Origin: Flavobacteriales bacterium UBA720
GTDB lineage: Bacteria; Bacteroidota; Bacteroidia; Flavobacteriales; Weeksellaceae
Assembly (NCBI GenBank): GCA_002297505.1
Contig: DBLQ01000063.1
Span: forward strand, 1-15,575
Direction of reading: 5' to 3'
Length of the DNA: 15,575 nt
Part shown: in pieces, positions 1-7,514 of the stretch
How positions within the stretch are numbered: the first letter of the stretch is position 1
Layout: each line of letters begins with the position of its first letter
The notes under the pieces: model-generated
What the model saw: only the letters and a program-made list of their open reading frames with translations
What the model was told of the DNA's origin: nothing
The model's database searches: none
Translations under genes and position numbers: made by a program

Positions 1-81
1 TGACTCTAATTTTTCACAAATATATTATGTTATTCATAAAATTCATTAATACATTTGATATCAGAAAAAATAAATGTTATC

Positions 82-102
82 GAATTGCTAAGGCCGCAAT
101 TC
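82..102. repeat. 7-bp inverted repeat upstream of the T9SS beta-helix gene
   Basis: GAATTGC (82-88) and GCAATTC (96-102) are perfectly complementary around the 7-nt spacer TAAGGCC. The element ends 29 nt before the ATG at 132. It could be an operator, a 5'-UTR hairpin or the remnant of a terminator for a gene left of the window. There is no T-tract after it (ATTAAAATC follows), so a terminator is the weakest reading. The repeat is seen; the role is a guess. Confidence 0.4.
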
Positions 103-131
103 ATTAAAATCAACAAAAATTAAATTGGCTT

Positions 132-1586
132 ATGAAAAAAATCACCCTTTTATTCGTGGGATTCTGCGCTTTTGTCAACGCTCAATTCACCACGCCCAAC
201 AACGGAACCAGTTACACCCTTACCAGCCTCTCGGCCGCCGCGCCTACGGTTTTGGTCAAGAATGCCTCGGACTACACACTTACGGCAGATCTTACGCTGT
301 CTGCAACGGACAAACTTCTCATCGATGAAAATACGACACTGAAAGTAAATCCGGGCGTTGGCATATTTGTTTATGGTGAATATAAAACTACGGCAACTAA
401 CTTTACAATGACAGCAAGCACGATTGGAAGCCCATATCGAGGAATCAGATTTGAGGAAGGATCTGTCGCAGAGATGAAAAATACCCGCGTAGAATATGGC
501 GGCGGCGTGCGTGTTTTGACAACGGGATTTCTGATGGACAATTGCATTCTTTACAAAAACAATAACTCACTCAGCGGTTCCACCGGCAGCCTGGCAAGCA
601 GTGCAGCGTTAGCCTTGTTCCAAGGCGGCGGACACGTGGTAAAAAACTCACAGTTTCTGGAAAACTCCAGGGCAGGTATCAATTCCGGTGCGTCAGGCGC
701 TGTTTCCATTGACATTATTAATAATTACTTCTACGGCAATAATACAGATAATGGCAACTATCCACAGATCAATATGGGACCTGCAGGCGTAGATTCTACA
801 AGGGTTATCAACAACCAGATCATCGGAAACAGAGCTATCACAAAATCCGGAGGAATTTCTGTTTCCGGTTTGCTAGGCGGCACCAACAGATTTCGAATCG
901 AAGGAAACATTGTGAAAGATAACCGTTATGGCATTACGCATCAGGGTGCAGGCAGCTCAGGCATCATCATCAATAATACTATTGAAAATAACAACACCGA
1001 GAATAATCCTAATCTGGGCGGTAGCGGAATTTCCTTGACGGGAACTCAAAAAGTCGTTGTGAGAGACAATCAAATCCGGGGCAATCTCTGGGGCATCACT
1101 GTTCTGAGCAATGCGATCATTGATCTGGGAACTGGCGATGATCACGGAAATAATGTTTTCAAAAACAACATCAACGGCGGGAACACCGTAGCGCTTTTTA
1201 ATAACACACCCAATACTATTGATGCGGTGGGCAACTGCTGGCGAGAGGACGAACTGTCCAATGATGCCATGGTACAGGCTGTCATTGGAAGCCTGAATCC
1301 AAATACGGTCAATTTCAAACCTTACAATTGCGCAGAAGCCATGGCGGTTGCTGACATTTCTAAATCATCAATGAAAATCTATCCGAATCCAAGTAAAAAT
1401 CATTTCTTCCTGGAAACCGAGAATGCCGGAAACATTGCGATTCAGGATTTGAGCGGCAAAGTGGTGTTTTCTGCTATTGTCAATAAAGGGAAAAATGAAA
1501 TCAATACCAGTCTGCAACCAGGCGTTTATATCATCACGCAACAGTCCGAAGGTAAAAAATCGAATACAAAGCTGATTATAAGATAA
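132..1586 (+). CDS. Secreted parallel beta-helix protein with type IX (Por) secretion sorting domain
   Basis: A 484-aa exported protein. Residues 1-18 form a signal peptide (MKK, then a hydrophobic run, ending near VNAQ). Residues about 75-390 carry many short, Asn/Gly-rich repeats (patterns such as NNxxxGN, IxNNxI, GIxxxG) typical of right-handed beta-helix (NosD/pectate-lyase-like) folds. Residues 414-484 are a type A T9SS sorting domain: IYPNPSK, then IxDLSGKVV, LQPGVYII and a final KLIIR. It should cross the outer membrane by the T9SS and be anchored or released, with the tail cleaved. The fold often binds or cuts polysaccharide, but I see no catalytic signature, so substrate and activity are unknown. 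The ATG at 132 gives a perfect signal peptide. It stands alone, with a terminator 43 nt after the stop. Confidence 0.9.
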   Translation: MKKITLLFVGFCAFVNAQFTTPNNGTSYTLTSLSAAAPTVLVKNASDYTLTADLTLSATDKLLIDENTTLKVNPGVGIFVYGEYKTTATNFTMTASTIGSPYRGIRFEEGSVAEMKNTRVEYGGGVRVLTTGFLMDNCILYKNNNSLSGSTGSLASSAALALFQGGGHVVKNSQFLENSRAGINSGASGAVSIDIINNYFYGNNTDNGNYPQINMGPAGVDSTRVINNQIIGNRAITKSGGISVSGLLGGTNRFRIEGNIVKDNRYGITHQGAGSSGIIINNTIENNNTENNPNLGGSGISLTGTQKVVVRDNQIRGNLWGITVLSNAIIDLGTGDDHGNNVFKNNINGGNTVALFNNTPNTIDAVGNCWREDELSNDAMVQAVIGSLNPNTVNFKPYNCAEAMAVADISKSSMKIYPNPSKNHFFLETENAGNIAIQDLSGKVVFSAIVNKGKNEINTSLQPGVYIITQQSEGKKSNTKLIIR

Positions 1587-1628
1587 CTTCCCGATTTGCA
1601 TTTGGCAGATTGCTTTTTTAATGACCAG

Positions 1629-1655
1629 GCATCACTATTTGTGGTGCTTTTTTTT
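1629..1655 (+). terminator. Intrinsic terminator of the beta-helix protein gene
   Basis: GCATCAC (1629-1635) pairs with GTGGTGC (1641-1647) through seven base pairs including one G-U wobble, with loop TATTT, followed directly by eight T residues (1648-1655). This is a standard rho-independent terminator and separates the beta-helix gene from the regulator that follows. Confidence 0.8.
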
Positions 1656-1682
1656 GACTAAAATTTCCAGTAAATTCGTGAA

Positions 1683-2243
1683 ATGAAAATTGCTGTCAAA
1701 AATATGGTTTGTAACCGCTGCATTGCTGCAGTGCAATCGATATTTGAGAATTTGAAAATTGATGTTAATCAAATTTCATTAGGCGAAGTGGAAACCAAAG
1801 ACGAGATTTCTGACAAAGAACTTGAAACCCTGAACCTGAAACTAAAATCCACAGGCTTTGAAATTCTGCAAGGTTCTACTAAAAAACAAATCGAGAGAAT
1901 TAAAACCTTGATGATCCAGAAAATTTCGGAGGAAGATTTGGGCGATGATTTTATTTTGTCAGAATTCTTGAGTTCGGCATTGCATAGAGATTACAGTTCT
2001 ATTTCCAAGCTTTTTTCTCAGAACGAAGGTGTGACATTGGAGCAATATTTCATTCTTCAAAAGATTGAAAAAGTCAAAGAATTGCTACTCTACAAAGAAT
2101 TTAACCTGACTGAGATTTCCCAAAAATTAGGTTACAAAAGTGTTCAGCATCTTTCCAACCAATTTAAGAAAATCACAGGCTTCTCTCCTACTCAGTTTTT
2201 GAATTCTAAGGAGAAAAAGAGGATTGCGCTGGATAAGATTTGA
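1683..2243 (+). CDS. AraC-family regulator with N-terminal HMA-like (CxxC) metal-binding domain
   Basis: A 186-aa cytoplasmic protein. Residues 1-65 resemble a heavy-metal-associated (HMA, CopZ/Atx1-like) domain: a short beta strand, then MVCNRC with Cys10 and Cys13 in CxxC spacing, then a helix and strands ending in KSTGFEI. Residues about 80-180 contain an AraC-type double helix-turn-helix: KIEKVKELLL, FNLTEISQKLGYKS and the signature HLSNQFKKITGFSPTQF. The architecture suggests a one-component sensor in which Cu+ or another soft metal on the CxxC site alters DNA binding. Similar short HMA-AraC proteins are known in Bacteroidota, often near metal-efflux genes. Here a Cu-type P1B ATPase lies about 6.2 kb downstream on the same strand. 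Domain calls are confident; metal identity and target genes are inferred. Confidence 0.85.
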   Translation: MKIAVKNMVCNRCIAAVQSIFENLKIDVNQISLGEVETKDEISDKELETLNLKLKSTGFEILQGSTKKQIERIKTLMIQKISEEDLGDDFILSEFLSSALHRDYSSISKLFSQNEGVTLEQYFILQKIEKVKELLLYKEFNLTEISQKLGYKSVQHLSNQFKKITGFSPTQFLNSKEKKRIALDKI

Positions 2244-2283
2244 AAATTAAGTTAAATAGTAGGGAACCAGCGCCTTTGAACTA

Positions 2284-2577
2284 ATGACCTACAAAGAAGA
2301 ATGGCAAAATCTGAAAACGCCAAATTCAAAAATCAATATCGAAAAAGCGCAGTCTTGGAACAATGTTTTGACGACTTACACCGCGGATTGTAAAGAACAT
2401 ATTCAATTTAAAAACGTGGCAATTCCTGTGAAGCAAGTTACTTACGTAGAAGGTTTTTCCACCGCACAGTTTTCTATGATGAAGTTTTCCGGAATGACAG
2501 GAATGCTCGGTAACAAAATCTTTTTGAACAACAGTATTTTCATCGATTGTATTGACAAGAAAATCGGAATTAATTAA
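2284..2577 (+). CDS. Hypothetical 97-aa protein
   Basis: I do not recognise this family. The ORF runs from an ATG 40 nt after the HMA-AraC stop to TAA. It has no signal peptide or membrane segment. The N-terminal half is polar and helix-like (YKEEWQNLK); the C-terminal half looks like beta strands (IPVKQVTYVEG, KIFLNNSIFIDCIDKKIGIN), with a Met-rich patch FSMMKFSGMTGM at about residues 63-74. It has Cys residues near both ends of the strand region but no CxxC. The short spacing would allow co-transcription with the regulator. It could also be a degraded remnant of a longer gene. The reverse strand is also open across much of it, so the coding call is moderate. Confidence 0.5.
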   Translation: MTYKEEWQNLKTPNSKINIEKAQSWNNVLTTYTADCKEHIQFKNVAIPVKQVTYVEGFSTAQFSMMKFSGMTGMLGNKIFLNNSIFIDCIDKKIGIN

Positions 2578-2590
2578 AATTTGATTTGAA

Positions 2591-2625
2591 TTTGTTTCAA
2601 GATTCTTATTCAATGTTTAATTTTG
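2591..2625 (+). promoter_or_regulatory. Candidate Bacteroidota promoter for the 364-aa membrane protein
   Basis: TAATTTTG at 2618-2625 is an exact match to the Bacteroidota -7 element TAnnTTTG, and a TTTG lies upstream at 2591-2594 as a possible -33 element, though the spacing (23 nt) is on the long side. The predicted RNA would start near 2632, about 30 nt before the ATG at 2661. In A/T-rich DNA such matches arise by chance, so confidence is moderate. Confidence 0.4.
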
Positions 2626-2660
2626 AATATTATAAAAACAAGTAATCATTCAAAAATTAA

Positions 2661-3755
2661 ATGGAGCAGAAATTCAAATCTTTTGAAAAATTAATAAAAA
2701 GAAAACACAGCTTCGGCTTTACCCCAAAATATCAAGAAGAATTTAGAACTCAAGTAAGTGAAAAAGCTTTTATATCAATAGCTAAAGAAGTTTTTGAAAA
2801 GCTAGGCTGGGAAATCACTTACTTGAATGAAAGCAATATTCAAGCAAAAAAAGCTACCAGTTCTTTAGGTTTCACTCAGTTTACAGAAGGTATAAGCATC
2901 AATTTCAGCTATGGAAAAGTAACTGTAAAAAGTGAATCTCTAGGAAATGAAATGTGGGATAATGGGAAAAACTCCAAAAGAGTTAAACTATTTATTTATG
3001 CTTTTAAGGAAATCGAAAATGGTTATGACAGAAATGCATTAAAAGAAATTGAAAAAGAGGTAGAAAAACAGCAAAATTGGGATGATTATGTAATCCCTGA
3101 AAATTTACCAAAAGAAAAGAAACATAGAAATCCAAAATTCTCAATTGTATTAATTGGGTCTGTAATTATATCAATTCTTTTAGGTTTTTTATTAGCAAAA
3201 ATCTCTATGAATGGAAAATATATTATCGGACTTTTTGAATTTTTAATTGCATTAGCAATCAGTTTTTCATACAAATACTTAATCAAGATTTCAAATTTTA
3301 CAGATTTCAATAAGTTGCTTTGTTCTGTGATTGGAACAATTATTTTAACATACACATTAAATCAATATTTTCAGTATGAATTAATTTTAAGAGAGAATAA
3401 TTATGAAAGAATTGGTTTCTTAAACTTTATCATCCTTAAATTTCAAACTGGACTCAGAATTGAAAAACTAAACATTGGATGGATTGGATTAATTATTAGT
3501 TGGATTATTCAAATCGGACTAACATCTTTGATATCTTACTTAAGATTGGCTTCAATTGTCACTATTTATAAGATTGACAGAATACCGATTGAAGTCGTAG
3601 ATTTTGCTTTTTATTATGTTGTAAAAGATAAGACAGAACAAGAGATAAGAAATGAATTATCTGCAAAAGGATGGAAAAACAAACAAAATCAAGACGAAGT
3701 TTTCGAAGCAATTGGAGCAATGCAAGATGCAAATGAATTAAATAAAATAAGCTAG
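2661..3755 (+). CDS. Hypothetical membrane protein with four hydrophobic segments
   Basis: Unrecognised 364-aa protein in three parts. Residues 1-120 are a soluble alpha/beta region (FEKLGWEITYLNESNIQAKK, then GKVTVKSESLGNEMW) that may form one small domain. A charged linker (EKEVEKQQ, about 130-155) leads to hydrophobic segments at about 160-181, 187-208, 218-238 and 273-306. A cytoplasmic-looking tail (about 315-364) is helical and charged (KTEQEIRNELSAKGW, QDEVFEAIGAM). It lacks a signal peptide. The gene is noticeably more A/T-rich than its neighbours, and no adjacent gene suggests a pathway, so it may be accessory or recently acquired. A sensor or envelope-stress role is possible but nothing in the sequence shows it. 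Confidence 0.75.
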   Translation: MEQKFKSFEKLIKRKHSFGFTPKYQEEFRTQVSEKAFISIAKEVFEKLGWEITYLNESNIQAKKATSSLGFTQFTEGISINFSYGKVTVKSESLGNEMWDNGKNSKRVKLFIYAFKEIENGYDRNALKEIEKEVEKQQNWDDYVIPENLPKEKKHRNPKFSIVLIGSVIISILLGFLLAKISMNGKYIIGLFEFLIALAISFSYKYLIKISNFTDFNKLLCSVIGTIILTYTLNQYFQYELILRENNYERIGFLNFIILKFQTGLRIEKLNIGWIGLIISWIIQIGLTSLISYLRLASIVTIYKIDRIPIEVVDFAFYYVVKDKTEQEIRNELSAKGWKNKQNQDEVFEAIGAMQDANELNKIS

Positions 3756-3798
3756 AAAGTCAATGCTAAAATTAGACAATATTCCAGCAAAAGTTATC

Positions 3799-3806
3799 TA
3801 CTTTTG
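3799..3806 (+). promoter_or_regulatory. Exact -7 promoter element overlapping the annotated start of the EamA gene
   Basis: TACTTTTG at 3799-3806 matches TAnnTTTG exactly. It overlaps the TTG codon (3804) that opens the transporter frame. If it is the true promoter, the transcript begins near 3813 and translation must start further in, at TTG 3831 or at the out-of-frame ATG 3820. No clear -33 TTG is visible. Confidence 0.45.
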
Positions 3807-4736
3807 CAATTGATTTCAAATGAAACAATCTTGAACCAACTCAAATATTATCTCGCTGCCATTTTAGCATTTTCGCTCTGGGGCACTTTCAGTCTGGTGC
3901 TGAAGCCTTTGCATTCTTACGCTTCTTCGGACATTTTGTTTTACAGGGTTTTCAGTTGTGCGCTGATAATGTCGCTGGTTTCGGTTCTGTTCAAAAGGGA
4001 AAGACTGAAGCAGAATCTGAATTATTTCAAATCGATTTCCATCAAGGCAAAACGAAAAACCATCCTCATCAATGTCGTCAGCAGTATTTTGCTGACGGCC
4101 AATTGGTTTTCATTTATCTACGTGATGAACCACGTGAGCGTGCGGGCAACGTCGGTTGCATACCTGGTTTGTCCGATTATCACGACCATCCTGGCCTTTT
4201 TCATATTGAAAGATAAGTTGACACAACTCCAGTGGTTATCGGTTTTTCTCAGTCTGGTGGGTTGCACTCTGTTGTCGTACACCAATATTTTGGATATGTT
4301 TTACAGCAGCCTGATTGGTTCCACCTATGCAGCGTATCTGGTTTGCCAAAGTCAGAACAAACAGTTCGACAAGTTTCTCGTATTGAATTTCCACATCGTG
4401 ATTTCAGCGTTGATTTTACTACCCTTTTTTCCGGTTTACGCGGGACCTGTTCCCACAGAATTCAAGTTCTATTTCTTTGTCGAGATCATCGCCGTGATGT
4501 ATACCATTGTCCCTTTACTGCTGAATCTATTCGCGTTATCAGGCATCGCATCTTCAAAAGTCGGAATGATTCTGAACATCAATCCCATCATTGCCTTCAT
4601 CTTGGCAAGCACAGTTTACGGCGAACCATTGAATGTGATTCAAATCTGCGCGTATTCCCTGATATTTGTCGCGGTAATTGTTTTCAATGGGAAAGAAATT
4701 TTCAGATTGAAGCCGGCAAAAGTGAAATTATCTTAA
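3804..4736 (+). CDS. EamA/DMT-superfamily transporter (RarD-like permease)
   Basis: A roughly 300-aa inner-membrane protein with about ten hydrophobic segments arranged as two EamA repeats (about residues 17-147 and 164-295). Features typical of the family include FSLWGTFSLVLKPL in helix 1, FIYVMNHVSVRATSVAYLVCPIITTILAFFILKDKL at the end of repeat 1, and SSKVGMILNINPIIAFILASTVYGEPL near the end of repeat 2. Drug/metabolite transporters export or import small metabolites such as amino acids; the substrate cannot be told here. The frame has no ATG before residue about 55, so a TTG start (3804, 3810 or 3831) must be used. An ATG at 3820 is out of frame by one base, which may mean a small indel (see findings). 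Stop is TAA at 4734-4736. Confidence 0.85.
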   Translation: MQLISNETILNQLKYYLAAILAFSLWGTFSLVLKPLHSYASSDILFYRVFSCALIMSLVSVLFKRERLKQNLNYFKSISIKAKRKTILINVVSSILLTANWFSFIYVMNHVSVRATSVAYLVCPIITTILAFFILKDKLTQLQWLSVFLSLVGCTLLSYTNILDMFYSSLIGSTYAAYLVCQSQNKQFDKFLVLNFHIVISALILLPFFPVYAGPVPTEFKFYFFVEIIAVMYTIVPLLLNLFALSGIASSKVGMILNINPIIAFILASTVYGEPLNVIQICAYSLIFVAVIVFNGKEIFRLKPAKVKLS

Positions 4737-4805
4737 ATTATTTCAAAATCCAGGCAACTCTGTAACGTTTTTGTTGTCTTTAGAACAGATCACTAGAACC
4801 TGATA

Positions 4806-6428
4806 ATGCAGAACCTCCTATTTCTATTAATCCTTTTGATGGGATTCAACCTCAACGCACAGACCATTTCCGGAACTGTAAAAAACGCAGATCAGGAAGT
4901 TCTGGCCTACGCTGCAATCGGTATCAAAAACTCACAAAACGGTGCAATTACCAATGAGAACGGAGATTATCAACTAGAACTTCCTCAGGATTCGGACAGC
5001 CAAATAACTTTCAGCGCGTCGGGATATCAGGACAAAACAGTTTCGCCCAATGACCTCAAACTGAATCCCAATATTATCCTCGAATATAAAACAACCCTAA
5101 TCGCGAATATCGATATTGTCGCCAAAGCAATGAAACAAAAACAGGTTGGTCAAAAATCCAAACCTTTTCTCACGTTTTCTAAAATGTTCGACCAGAATAT
5201 TCCAACGGTTGAGCAAGGCAATATTTTTCCGATTTATCAAAAGACAAAACTCAAATCTTATAATTTTCATATCATCCCAAGTTCCAGATATCAGGAAATT
5301 ACATTAAAACTGAATATCTATAAAGTCAAAAACGATCTTCCCGAGCAATCACTTTTGGAGGAGAATATCATTTACAAAACCTCTACGACAGGCTGGCAAA
5401 ACATTGATCTGTCCAAGTACAGATTAGTGTTCAATCAGTTGGATAAAATCGCGATCACCTTGCAATTGGTAGATTATAAGCCTCTTGAAAATGGAGATTT
5501 TGTATTTGGAATTTCTGCCAAAAAAACCTTGTCCAAAGATCTTTTGTTCCGATACCAAAGTCAGGGTCATTGGGAAACTTTCGATGGCAGTTTCATCGCC
5601 AATATTAACATCAAATACGTTAAAACGAAGACCGAAAAAGAGATTCCCGAAGCTAAGAGTGATCCTGAAAACGATTTGAAAACGAGCCAGTTGATTGCCT
5701 TTTATCAGCACCGAGAAAAAGCCGGGAAAACGGAATTCGGGAAAAGTAAAAACGGAAAATTCATTGATCTGAGTGATGCTAAAATCTATTATGAAGAGTA
5801 CGGTAAGGGCGAACCGCTTCTGTTGCTTCACGGGAATAACGGAAGCATTTCTGATTTCTACAGACAAATTTCTTTTTTCTCGAAACATTACCGCGTCATT
5901 GCCATCGATACGCGCGGGCAAGGCAGAAGCACAGATTTGACCACGGATGACTATTCTTATAATCAGTTCGCTGCAGACCTTTATAAAATCATCCAAAATC
6001 TTAACCTCGACAAAGTGAATATCGTTGGCTGGAGCGACGGAGGAAATACGGGACTAACCTTCAATCTGAAACATCCGGAATTGGTCAATAAATTAGTAAC
6101 AATTGGCGCCAACCTCAATCCTTCCGGTGTGGACGAAAACCTCATCAAAACATTTCAACAACAACTCGCTGAAAACACAGGAAATCCACGCCTGATCCGA
6201 CTGATGCTGAATCATCCTGACATCAAAACAAATGAACTGGCGAACCTCCGAAATCCTGTTTTGGTGATTGCCGGCAGCAATGATGTGATCAGGCCAGAAC
6301 ATACACAGCTGATCCACGAGTCCATCAAAAATTCTGAGCTGGCAATCATTCCGGATGCTTCACATTATGTTCCTTTTGAGCAGCCAGAAAAGCTGAACGA
6401 GACGATTCTAAATTTTCTCAAAAAATAA
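4806..6428 (+). CDS. CarboxypepD_reg-like domain fused to alpha/beta hydrolase
   Basis: A 540-aa exported protein with a signal peptide (residues 1-19, LNAQ end). Residues about 20-100 are a CarboxypepD_reg-like beta sandwich (TISGTVKNADQEVLAYA, then GAITNENGDYQLELP, then FSASGYQDKTV). Residues about 125-270 form a second beta-rich region (KLNIYKVKNDLP, GWQNIDLSKY) of the kind seen attached to CarboxypepD_reg domains. The C-terminal 220 residues are an alpha/beta hydrolase: LLLLHGNNG oxyanion region at about 338-346, nucleophile elbow GWSDGG with Ser410, acid Asp493 in GSNDVIRP, and His520 in DASHYVPFEQP. The triad looks complete, so an esterase- or peptidase-like activity is expected; the substrate is unknown. 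It heads a cluster with an S41 peptidase 15 nt downstream. The long linker after residue 270 is Lys/Glu-rich. Confidence 0.87.
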   Translation: MQNLLFLLILLMGFNLNAQTISGTVKNADQEVLAYAAIGIKNSQNGAITNENGDYQLELPQDSDSQITFSASGYQDKTVSPNDLKLNPNIILEYKTTLIANIDIVAKAMKQKQVGQKSKPFLTFSKMFDQNIPTVEQGNIFPIYQKTKLKSYNFHIIPSSRYQEITLKLNIYKVKNDLPEQSLLEENIIYKTSTTGWQNIDLSKYRLVFNQLDKIAITLQLVDYKPLENGDFVFGISAKKTLSKDLLFRYQSQGHWETFDGSFIANINIKYVKTKTEKEIPEAKSDPENDLKTSQLIAFYQHREKAGKTEFGKSKNGKFIDLSDAKIYYEEYGKGEPLLLLHGNNGSISDFYRQISFFSKHYRVIAIDTRGQGRSTDLTTDDYSYNQFAADLYKIIQNLNLDKVNIVGWSDGGNTGLTFNLKHPELVNKLVTIGANLNPSGVDENLIKTFQQQLAENTGNPRLIRLMLNHPDIKTNELANLRNPVLVIAGSNDVIRPEHTQLIHESIKNSELAIIPDASHYVPFEQPEKLNETILNFLKK

Positions 6429-6443
6429 TTTTAAATGACTGTT

Positions 6444-7475
6444 ATGAAGAAAACAATAATCCTTTTTTCTGTTCTTTGGTTGTCAATAAATTTGAGCGCT
6501 CAGCAACAAAAAGCATCAGAAGACAGCATCAAGTTATTTTATAACGAGCTTTTTTCGGTTCTGAAGAAAAGCTATCTCCATAGAAAGTCCATAGACTGGA
6601 AAAGTGTGGAATCCGAAACGAAAGACCAATTCAAAAGTTACGAGAATTTTGAAAAATCCCTTGCAGAGATCAGACCGTTTTTTGACAGAATAAATGCCGA
6701 CCACTGCACCATTTTCTACCAAAACAAGCGGTTTGCAGGCACAGGAAAAACCATTACGAAAGACCAATTCTCGGAGCAGTGGAAAAGTAAATTTGACACC
6801 AAACCAGCTTTCGAAGCTAAAATGGTGGATGAAAAGTATGCCTACATACTGATGCCCGCGATGTCATTTATGGATAATAGTCCGGAGCACATTCACGAAT
6901 TAGCGCAACCAATTTACGATCAGATTGCAGATATCAAAACCAGATATAAACCGGAAGTCTGGATTCTTGACCTGCGGTTCAATACTGGAGGCAACTCCAC
7001 ACCGATGCTTCTAGCTCTGTACGATTTACTGGGCGATAATACAGTTTGGGGCGTGATGGACAGCAGCCACAAAATAACTTCCAAAATAAAATTGGACAAA
7101 GGCCAATATCTGGATGAATCCAAAAAACCGGCATTCATCAATAGGAAAGGCGAGTTGGCAGACCATGCAAAGGTTGCAGTAATCACAGGGCCATTTACCG
7201 CAAGTTCCGGCGAGGTGACGGCCTTGGCTTTTAAGCGAAGAGCCCACACGATTTTCATTGGCGAAAAATCCTACGGCGCCACCACTACCAATACTGCCTA
7301 CCCTTTACCATTCGGCGCCACGCTGGCAATCACCATTGGTTACGACACCGATAGGAATGGTAATTATCACGCGCAAATCATTCCCGATATTTTGATTTCG
7401 AGACAAGACAATTTTGATGATCTGCTATCAGACGGCAATGTTTTGGAAGCGCTCAAGTTTTTTAACACACCGTAA
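6444..7475 (+). CDS. Exported S41-family peptidase (tricorn/S41B type)
   Basis: A 343-aa protein, or 346 if the ATG at 6435 is used. I prefer 6444 because it gives a classic MKKTIILF signal peptide ending at SAQ (about residue 20). Motifs are an N-terminal helical part, DHCTIFY with His87, the core strand VWILDLRFNTGGNSTPML, and GPFTASSGE with the probable nucleophile Ser254, followed by IGEKSYGATTTN. The Lys of the CtpA/Prc Ser-Lys dyad (usually in FGKG) is not in its place. The His in the D-H motif favours the tricorn-like S41B arrangement. No PDZ domain is evident. It should act in the periplasm or cell surface. The gene follows the hydrolase fusion within 15 nt and probably shares its mRNA. 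Confidence 0.87.
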   Translation: MKKTIILFSVLWLSINLSAQQQKASEDSIKLFYNELFSVLKKSYLHRKSIDWKSVESETKDQFKSYENFEKSLAEIRPFFDRINADHCTIFYQNKRFAGTGKTITKDQFSEQWKSKFDTKPAFEAKMVDEKYAYILMPAMSFMDNSPEHIHELAQPIYDQIADIKTRYKPEVWILDLRFNTGGNSTPMLLALYDLLGDNTVWGVMDSSHKITSKIKLDKGQYLDESKKPAFINRKGELADHAKVAVITGPFTASSGEVTALAFKRRAHTIFIGEKSYGATTTNTAYPLPFGATLAITIGYDTDRNGNYHAQIIPDILISRQDNFDDLLSDGNVLEALKFFNTP

Positions 7476-7514
7476 CAGGAATTATGAGTATCTTTCAACC
7501 TGAAACTATTGACA

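Noticed and set aside
3956..4765. Two overlapping + strand ORFs (86 and 177 aa) inside the EamA gene
   Set aside because: Out-of-frame shadows of the transporter; Arg/His-rich composition and no domain.
4753..4784. ECF sigma-factor promoter (GCAAC, then GTCTTTA) before the CarboxypepD-hydrolase gene
   Set aside because: A GCAAC-N17-GTC pattern exists, but the second TGTAAC box has the wrong spacing and no ECF sigma gene is nearby. I could not decide between them, so it is not annotated.
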